11,438 nucleotides of DNA from positions 1-11,438 of the forward strand of contig JAFGOU010000478.1 of NCBI GenBank assembly GCA_016926315.1, written 5' to 3'. Numbering within the stretch: the first letter of the stretch is position 1; every line of letters starts with the position of its first letter. A model generated the notes under the pieces. The model saw only the letters and a list, made by a program, of their open reading frames with translations. It ran no database searches and was not told the DNA's origin. A program made the translations under genes and the position numbers. Below are positions 6,834 to 11,438 of this stretch, piece by piece. Source of the stretch: Chitinispirillaceae bacterium (lineage in GTDB: Bacteria; Fibrobacterota; Chitinivibrionia; Chitinivibrionales; Chitinispirillaceae).

Positions 6834-7184
6834 ATGCCCAGAGCAAAAAACCGCGTGGCCTCACGGGAGAGAAGGAAAAAGATATTAAAGCAGACCTCCG
6901 GCCAGTTCGGAAAAAGGAAAAACAGCATTGCCATCGCCAAAGACGCCTTCTATCGCGGCGGCAAATATGCGTTCCGCGACCGGCGCGCCCGCAAGCGGCA
7001 GTTCAGGTCCCTGTGGATCATCCGCATCAACGCCGCGGCCCGGGAGCAGGGAATCAGTTACAGCTCATTCATCAGCGGTCTGAAGAAAAAGAACGTCACG
7101 CTCGACCGAAAAACGCTCGCCCACCTTGCCCTGCATGAACCCGCCGCGATCAACAAGCTGATCGAGCTGGTGAAATCGTCATAG
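6834..7184 (+). CDS. rplT: 50S ribosomal protein L20
   Basis: L20 binds 23S rRNA early in assembly of the large subunit and in several bacteria also represses its own operon by binding the mRNA. The product is 116 residues, the usual length (~116-119). The N-terminal basic extension (MPRAKNRVASRERRKKILK) and the globular part (SLWIIRINAAAREQGISYSSFISGL, then LDRKTLAHLA) are characteristic. ATG 6834 follows AAGGAG (6821-6826) at 7-nt spacing. The 45-nt gap after rpmI holds this site and nothing else notable. pheS follows after 13 nt. Confidence 0.97.
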   Translation: MPRAKNRVASRERRKKILKQTSGQFGKRKNSIAIAKDAFYRGGKYAFRDRRARKRQFRSLWIIRINAAAREQGISYSSFISGLKKKNVTLDRKTLAHLALHEPAAINKLIELVKSS

Positions 7185-7197
7185 CAAGGACCCGATC

Positions 7198-8235
7198 ATG
7201 ACCGATGCCGGCGGCGCCAGAGGCCTTTCCCCGTCCCTGCTCCAGGAGATCGGGGCGGAAGCCAGCACTGAACTTGCCGCCATCAGCGATGACGCTTCGG
7301 CCGAACGTTTCCGCATCAAATATCTCGGTAAAAAAGGGGTCATCCGCGACCTCCTGAAATCGCTGAAGGACCTTCCTGAAGACGAGAGAAAAATCATCGG
7401 TGCTCGGATCAACGATCTGCGCTCGTTTCTCGAAAATGGGTTCGCCGGAGAGTCGTGGAAAACCGGGATACCAGGCACCCGTGTTGCTGCCGTCGATCCC
7501 ACGCTTCCCGGGATCCCGTTTCCGCGAGGTTCCCTTCACCCCCTCATGCAGATCCGCAACGAAATCCGCGACCTGTTCATGAGCATGGGATTTACCGTCG
7601 AATACGGCCCTGAGATCGAATCCGATTATTACAATTTCGAGGCCCTCAATTTCAAACCCGACCATCCGGCGCGTGACATGCAGGACACGTTCCATGTTGC
7701 GGGCGAGCGCCTTCTGCGGACGCACACCTCCCCGGTCCAGATACGGGTCATGATGCGCCAGAAGCCTCCCCTCCGCTGCATCATGCCGGGACGGGTGTAC
7801 CGCAACGAGGAGATCAGCGCGCGCAGCTTTTGTATCTTCCATCAGGTGGAAGGACTCGCTATCGACGAAAACGTCAGCTTTTCCGACCTCAAGGGAACGC
7901 TGCTGGGCTTTGCCCGCCGCTTCTTCGATCCATCCACCCGGCTGAAGATACGTCCGAGCTTTTTCCCGTTTACCGAACCGAGCGTCGAGATCGACATCGA
8001 GTGTTTTATTTGCAAAGGAAGGGGATGCAGCATCTGCAAACGGTCGGGTTGGCTTGAAATCCTCGGCGCCGGCATGGTGCACCCCAATGTCTTGAAAAAC
8101 TGCGGCATCGACGCGGAAAAATACACCGGTTTCGCTTTCGGCATGGGCATCGAGCGGATCGCCATGCTCAGATACGGCATTACCGACATCCGGTTGTTTT
8201 ACGAAAACGACGTCCGTTTTCTCCGTCAGTTCTGA
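7198..8235 (+). CDS. pheS: Phenylalanine--tRNA ligase alpha subunit
   Basis: This is the catalytic subunit of the alpha2-beta2 PheRS that charges tRNA-Phe. It has 345 residues. The N-terminal coiled-coil region (~1-85), which contacts tRNA, is followed by the class II core. Motif 1 is near HPLMQIRNEIRDLF (~114-127). Motif 2 is CIMPGRVYRNEEISARS, followed by FHQVEGLAID. Motif 3 is FAFGMGIERIAMLRYGITD (~312-330). A four-cysteine cluster, C269-x2-C272-x4-C277-x2-C280, sits in the core and looks like a zinc-binding insertion; PheS proteins of several bacterial groups carry the same insert. ATG 7198 has AAGGA (7186-7190) at 7-nt spacing. It is the natural partner of the pheT gene that follows. Confidence 0.97.
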   Translation: MTDAGGARGLSPSLLQEIGAEASTELAAISDDASAERFRIKYLGKKGVIRDLLKSLKDLPEDERKIIGARINDLRSFLENGFAGESWKTGIPGTRVAAVDPTLPGIPFPRGSLHPLMQIRNEIRDLFMSMGFTVEYGPEIESDYYNFEALNFKPDHPARDMQDTFHVAGERLLRTHTSPVQIRVMMRQKPPLRCIMPGRVYRNEEISARSFCIFHQVEGLAIDENVSFSDLKGTLLGFARRFFDPSTRLKIRPSFFPFTEPSVEIDIECFICKGRGCSICKRSGWLEILGAGMVHPNVLKNCGIDAEKYTGFAFGMGIERIAMLRYGITDIRLFYENDVRFLRQF

Positions 8236-8262
8236 AGCGGAAAATCGGAATACAAACCATTC

Positions 8263-8278
8263 CCGCGAAACGTCGCGG
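8263..8278 (+). other. Intercistronic hairpin between pheS and pheT
   Basis: CCGCGA (8263-8268) pairs with TCGCGG (8273-8278) around an AACG loop. No T-tract follows, so it is not an intrinsic terminator. It could stabilise or mark a processing point in the pheST transcript, 27 nt ahead of the pheT start. Confidence 0.4.
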
Positions 8279-8305
8279 CATCTATTCGCCACAGCGCAGG
8301 TCACC

Positions 8306-10690
8306 ATGAAGATCGTCTACTCCTGGTTAAAAGAGATCGTTGACATTACCGTAACGGCCGATGAACTGGCCGAAGCGCTGACACGTGCAGGCCTTGAAGT
8401 CGCCTCTGTTCAGCATCTCCGCGTTCCCGCCGGGGTAAAGGTGGCAAAAATACTCACGACCGAACGCCATCCCAACGCCGACCGGCTGACGGTATGCGCG
8501 GTCGACGCCGGGGGTCCCTCACCGCTGCAGATAGTGTGCGGCGCGCCGAACACCCGGCCCGGCATGCTCGCTCCGCTCGCTATTGAAGGCGCCGTGCTTG
8601 GACCGGATGTCACCGTCAAACGTGCAAAACTGAGAGGGGTGGAATCGTCCGGCATGCTCTGCTCTGAGCGCGAGCTTGGGCTTTCAGAAGATCATGGCGG
8701 CATCATGGACCTTCCCGCCCAATGGACGGTCGGCGATGAACTGTCGGTGTATTATCCCGAAGACGCAGTGATCGAAATCGAGATCGTCCCGTCGCGAGGC
8801 GACTGTCTGAGCATGGTCGGCGTGGCGCGCGAGATCGCCGCCCGCTACCGTCTGCCGCTCAAATCCCCGGCACTCAGACCGGTTGAAGATCAGGAAGATC
8901 CCGTTGCCGCCGCCCTGACGGTAACGGTCACCAACGCGGCGGCATGCCCCCGGTATGCAGGACGGCTGGTCCGGGGCGTGACGATTGCGCCCTCCCCGGA
9001 ATGGATGCAGCGTCGCCTCACCCTCGCCGGTCTCAGACCGATCAATAACATCGTCGACATCACCAACTATCTGCTGATCCAATACGGCCAGCCCATGCAC
9101 GCGTTCGACTACCGGCTTATCGGCGGCAGGAACATCACGGTCGCGCAATCGCCGGGGGACCTGCGCTTCACGACACTTGACGGAACAGAACGCCGGCTTG
9201 TCGCCGGCGATCTGCTGATCCGCGATGCACAACGCCCGGTCGCCCTCGCCGGAATCATGGGCGGCGCAGGGTCGGAAATCTCCGCGTCGACCACCGACGT
9301 ATTCATCGAATGCGCGTATTTCGATCCGATCACCATCCGGAAGACCTCCAAACGCCTCGGCCTGTCCACCGACTCTTCCTACCGGTTTGAGCGCGGCGTC
9401 GATCCGGCACAGGGGCTCGTGGACGCGGTCGACAGCGCCGCGGCCCTGATGCAACAACTCGGTAACGGGCGGGTCGCCTCCGGCCGGATCGATGTCTATC
9501 CGCAGCCTCTTACGCCGCGGGCGGTCACCATCAGGCCAGCCCGCACGGGGAAGGTCCTCGGTCACCCTTTTTCAGCAGCCCGGGTCATCGATTTTCTTGC
9601 CTCGATCGGCATTGCATGCGCCAGGGAAAGCGATGATGATATCACGTGCATCATTCCACTCTTCCGACACGATCTCGTCCTGGAGGAGGACCTTATCGAA
9701 GAGGTCGGAAGACTTTTCGGCTACGATGCAATTCCCGCAGCCGTTCATGCTCCGGTCGCGCTCAACAACCAGTCCCGGGATGGTGAATTTGCCACCGACC
9801 GGCTTCGTCACGCCCTTGCTTTCGCCGGGTTCTGCGAAATCGTGACCAACAGCATGAGCTCGAAAAAAAACCGGGAACTGCTGACGCCGTCGATCATCCC
9901 GGTAACATTGCTTAATCCTTTGAATCCTGAAATGGCAGAGATGCGGACCACACTGGCCGGTAGCATGCTCGAGGTCCTGCGGCATAATCTGAACCATAAG
10001 AACCACGATTGCAAGCTTTTCGAACTGGGAAAGACCTATGAATGCGAGGCCTCGGGCGAAATCGTTGAAAAAGACCTCCTTGGAATTGTCGTCGAAGGAG
10101 ATTGGATGACCAGGTCATGGCACGCTCCTGCCATCGCGACCGATATGTATTACGTTAAAGGGCTTCTGGAAACGATGGCGCATGCTCTTGGCGGTAAAAA
10201 GGCCGCTTTTTCCTCCATTGCTGCCGCTCCGCTGTTTGATGAGGCAATGGCTTTTACCCTTGGCGATTCGATTCAAGGAAGAACCGGCAGGCTGGCGCCG
10301 CCGATCCTCCGGTATTTTGAAGTAAAAACCCGTGTTTATTATATTGAAGCCGATATTACCCGCTACCTCAACACGCCTCTTCCCCGGCCGATTTTCACGC
10401 CACTGCCAAAATTTCCGGCGGTAGAGCGTGATTTCTGCTTTGTGATGAAGGAATCGCTCTCTGCCGGAGAGGTATCGAGTGAAATCTACTCTCTATCACC
10501 GCTTGTTGAGGAGGTGACCCCGTTTGACCTCTACCAGGGTGAAAAACTCTCAAACGGGTTGAAAAGCATAGCGTATAGCGTAACATTGCGGTCTTTAGAA
10601 CATACGCTCACCGAAAAAGAGGTGGAACCGCTCTGCTCCACCATTATCAGTGTAATGGATAAAAAATTCAATGCAAAACTGAGGACCTGA
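8306..10690 (+). CDS. pheT: Phenylalanine--tRNA ligase beta subunit
   Basis: This is the beta subunit of PheRS, 794 residues, the usual length for the full bacterial form. The domains are an N-terminal part with the EMAP/OB-type tRNA-binding domain (~40-150; HPNADRLTVC, then GVESSGMLCSERELGL), the B3/B4 editing region (~210-375; RPINNIVDITNYLLIQYGQP, then RPVALAGIMGG), B5 (~405-475; EEDLIEEVGRLFGYDAIP), a catalytic-like core (~490-690), and the C-terminal FDX-ACB anticodon-binding domain (~695-794; FPAVERDFCFV). It corrects tyrosine mischarging through the B3/B4 site. ATG 8306 has only a weak site (AGG 8298-8300), so translation may depend on coupling with pheS across the 70-nt gap. The gene ends at TGA 10688-10690. 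Confidence 0.97.
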   Translation: MKIVYSWLKEIVDITVTADELAEALTRAGLEVASVQHLRVPAGVKVAKILTTERHPNADRLTVCAVDAGGPSPLQIVCGAPNTRPGMLAPLAIEGAVLGPDVTVKRAKLRGVESSGMLCSERELGLSEDHGGIMDLPAQWTVGDELSVYYPEDAVIEIEIVPSRGDCLSMVGVAREIAARYRLPLKSPALRPVEDQEDPVAAALTVTVTNAAACPRYAGRLVRGVTIAPSPEWMQRRLTLAGLRPINNIVDITNYLLIQYGQPMHAFDYRLIGGRNITVAQSPGDLRFTTLDGTERRLVAGDLLIRDAQRPVALAGIMGGAGSEISASTTDVFIECAYFDPITIRKTSKRLGLSTDSSYRFERGVDPAQGLVDAVDSAAALMQQLGNGRVASGRIDVYPQPLTPRAVTIRPARTGKVLGHPFSAARVIDFLASIGIACARESDDDITCIIPLFRHDLVLEEDLIEEVGRLFGYDAIPAAVHAPVALNNQSRDGEFATDRLRHALAFAGFCEIVTNSMSSKKNRELLTPSIIPVTLLNPLNPEMAEMRTTLAGSMLEVLRHNLNHKNHDCKLFELGKTYECEASGEIVEKDLLGIVVEGDWMTRSWHAPAIATDMYYVKGLLETMAHALGGKKAAFSSIAAAPLFDEAMAFTLGDSIQGRTGRLAPPILRYFEVKTRVYYIEADITRYLNTPLPRPIFTPLPKFPAVERDFCFVMKESLSAGEVSSEIYSLSPLVEEVTPFDLYQGEKLSNGLKSIAYSVTLRSLEHTLTEKEVEPLCSTIISVMDKKFNAKLRT

Positions 10691-10779
10691 TTTTTGAGGT
10701 CAGCCTACGCTCCAACCTTAAGGGGTAATTGCCCCATCCTTCCCTGATGCAGGTACCTGAAATTCCTGCTGGCTTTTTC

Positions 10780-10807
10780 CTGGAATAAATGATATATTTA
10801 TTCCCAG
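10780..10807 (+). other. Long AT-rich stem-loop upstream of zapB
   Basis: GGAATAAAT (10782-10790) and ATTTATTCC (10796-10804) form a perfect 9-bp stem with a GATAT loop. CT/AG extends it to 11 bp with one bulged C. No T-tract follows. Confidence 0.65.
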
Positions 10808-10822
10808 AACGGGTTAAATTAA

Positions 10823-10846
10823 CTCACTGTTTTTTAAAACAGTGGG
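10823..10846 (+). repeat. Inverted repeat over the presumed -35 region of zapB
   Basis: CACTGTTTT (10825-10833) and AAAACAGTG (10836-10844) are perfect 9-nt arms around TT. A T-G and a C-G pair extend them. The repeat ends 8 nt before an extended -10 element, so as DNA it could be an operator and as RNA a hairpin. Confidence 0.6.
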
Positions 10847-10851
10847 AGAGA

Positions 10852-10860
10852 TGCTATAAG
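10852..10860 (+). promoter_or_regulatory. Extended -10 promoter element candidate for zapB-zapA
   Basis: TGCTATAAG resembles an extended -10 (TGnTATAAT) with TATAAG at 10855-10860. No good -35 is visible at 17 nt, where TTAAAA lies, but extended -10 promoters can do without one. It would give zapB-zapA their own promoter inside the longer cluster. Confidence 0.35.
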
Positions 10861-10884
10861 GTGATAGTTTACAACTATCATTTT
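10858..10884 (+). repeat. Inverted repeat over the presumed transcription start of zapB
   Basis: TGATAGTT (10862-10869) and AACTATCA (10873-10880) are perfect 8-nt arms around TAC. Two G-T and two A-T pairs extend the stem to 12 bp. It lies immediately after the candidate -10 and 31 nt before the zapB start. Confidence 0.6.
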
Positions 10885-10914
10885 ACCATATAGTCTATAG
10901 AAAAGGAGACTTGC

Positions 10915-11175
10915 TTGGCTATTGATTTTCTTGCGGAACTTGAAAAAAAAGTCGATATACTCATTAAAAATCTTGAGCACCTTCGGGAAGAAAACGGAAA
11001 GCTGAAAGAGGAAGTTGAAAATACAGGAAAAAATGCCGAGACCATGGCTATGGAAAACCGTTCTCTGAAGACGGAAATTGAAAAGCTCAGGTCAGATTCG
11101 GTGGAGAAGGAAAACAAACTCAAACTGGTAGCGGAAAAAATTCACGTATTAATGACAAAAATTGAAGCAGCTTAG
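10915..11175 (+). CDS. zapB: Small coiled-coil protein, ZapB-like cell division factor
   Basis: This 86-residue protein is predicted to be almost wholly alpha-helical coiled coil. It is rich in Lys, Glu, Leu and Asn, with clear heptads (LAELEKKVDILIKNLEHL, then ENRSLKTEIEKLR) and no signal peptide or membrane segment. ZapB of E. coli (~80 residues) has the same size and build and works with ZapA and the Z-ring to stabilise early division. Immediate linkage to zapA (39-nt gap) is the best support for this name, since coiled coils alone are poorly diagnostic. The start is TTG 10915, with AGGAG (10904-10908) at 6-nt spacing. No in-frame ATG lies before residue 44, so the rare start is well supported. 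It could instead be a general ZapB-family or unnamed coiled-coil division protein. Confidence 0.75.
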   Translation: MAIDFLAELEKKVDILIKNLEHLREENGKLKEEVENTGKNAETMAMENRSLKTEIEKLRSDSVEKENKLKLVAEKIHVLMTKIEAA

Positions 11176-11214
11176 GCACGTACAAGCCTGTCAGGCAGGC
11201 CCAGGGAGCCATAC

Positions 11215-11438
11215 ATGAGCTCATCGATGGAAAGCGTTCGTGTAGTTATTTTCGGTTCTGAATATTCATTAAAGGGTGATGTCGATGTCGAAACAACCAG
11301 GCAGATCGCACGATATGTCAACTCGAAAATGGCGGAAATACATGAAAATACTGCCTCGCGCGATAATGTAAAAATTGCCGTTCTCTCCGCGCTGAACATT
11401 GCCGGAGAACTTTTTGAATTGAAAGGCAGACTGGAAAA
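11215..11438 (+). CDS. zapA: Cell division protein ZapA, N-terminal part
   Basis: ZapA binds FtsZ, bundles its filaments and supports Z-ring assembly at midcell. The first 74 residues are visible before the window ends; the family is ~90-110 residues. VRVVIFGSEYSLKG is the N-terminal beta-hairpin seen in ZapA. It is followed by a helix (DVETTRQIARYVNSKMAEI) and by DNVKIAVLSALNIAGELFEL, leading into the C-terminal coiled coil. ATG 11215 has GGGAG (11204-11208) at 6-nt spacing. A second in-frame ATG at 11227 is possible but lacks such a site. A 5-bp hairpin (GCCTG/CAGGC at 11186-11200) precedes the ribosome binding site. It is probably co-transcribed with the zapB-like gene. Confidence 0.9.
   Translation, partial: MSSSMESVRVVIFGSEYSLKGDVDVETTRQIARYVNSKMAEIHENTASRDNVKIAVLSALNIAGELFELKGRLE

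Larger units (their letters stand above)
10691..10914 (+). other. Non-coding, inverted-repeat-rich gap between pheT and zapB
   Basis: I see no gene in this 224-nt stretch, but it is unusually rich in self-complementarity. GGGG/CCCC (10722-10725, 10732-10735) forms a small hairpin. GCAGG/CCTGC (10749-10753, 10765-10769), with TTTTT at 10774-10778, is a weak candidate terminator for the cluster. Three longer AT-rich inverted repeats follow (10780-10807, 10823-10846, 10858-10884), described separately. TATAG/CTATA (10889-10893, 10895-10899) lies just before the zapB ribosome binding site. Confidence 0.6.

Noticed and set aside
7150..8307. 385-codon open frame on the - strand opposite pheS
   Set aside because: pheS on the + strand is certain and complete with all class II motifs. 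The antisense frame has no recognisable domain and is explained by the GC-rich third codon positions of pheS.
8684..9565. 293-codon open frame on the - strand opposite pheT
   Set aside because: It is a shadow of pheT, with Arg/Asp/Gly-rich low-information sequence and no recognisable domain or ribosome binding site.
10691..10914. 6S RNA in the gap next to zapA
   Set aside because: 6S RNA is often found near zapA, but this gap shows separate short hairpins and not the long, centrally bubbled duplex of 6S RNA. A 6S gene could lie beyond the window end.
1..11438. CRISPR array, insertion sequence or phage genes
   Set aside because: I saw no regularly spaced repeats, transposase motifs, terminal inverted repeats or phage-like genes on either strand.

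Overview
All recognisable genes lie on the + strand. The window joins the end of an anaerobic energy-metabolism gene (pyruvate:ferredoxin oxidoreductase), a large secreted VWA-domain protein, a tRNA-Val gene, and a classical translation cluster (thrS-infC-rpmI-rplT-pheS-pheT) that runs into two small cell-division genes (zapB-like, zapA). The organism looks like an anaerobic bacterium of the FCB superphylum, possibly Fibrobacterota or a related candidate lineage. The reasons are the PFOR, a secreted protein with a PNP-type / FlgD-like C-terminal domain and an EF-hand-like DNDGNG loop, and the form of PheS with a four-cysteine insertion. This placement is inference; the sequence contains no direct taxonomic marker such as 16S rRNA.

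Layout: 1-635 is the C-terminal part of nifJ, followed by a strong intrinsic terminator (675-705). 706-904 is an AT-rich leader with a candidate promoter. 905-3601 is the secreted VWA protein, closed by a 12-bp GAAA-loop terminator (3625-3656), so it is probably its own transcription unit. 3657-3812 holds a candidate promoter and a GC-rich leader with mutually exclusive hairpins. 3813-3886 is tRNA-Val(GAC), with no encoded CCA. 4010-10690 is the translation cluster. Spacings are 22 nt (thrS-infC), 3 nt (infC-rpmI), 45 nt (rpmI-rplT), 13 nt (rplT-pheS) and 70 nt (pheS-pheT), with no clear terminator between the genes. 10691-10914 is a non-coding stretch with several strong inverted repeats and an extended -10 element. 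10915-11438 is a zapB-like coiled-coil gene followed by zapA, which is cut by the window end.

The genes are mostly ordinary, and I see no new multi-gene system. The most interesting points are in the control signals. infC appears to start at an AUC codon behind a perfect AGGAGG. The strong Shine-Dalgarno upstream of thrS serves no properly spaced thrS start, but could serve a 10-codon mini-ORF whose stop overlaps an in-frame ATG of thrS (ATGA). The pheT-zapB gap carries three strong, unrelated inverted repeats around a possible promoter. The VWA protein is the only gene here without a clear known role.
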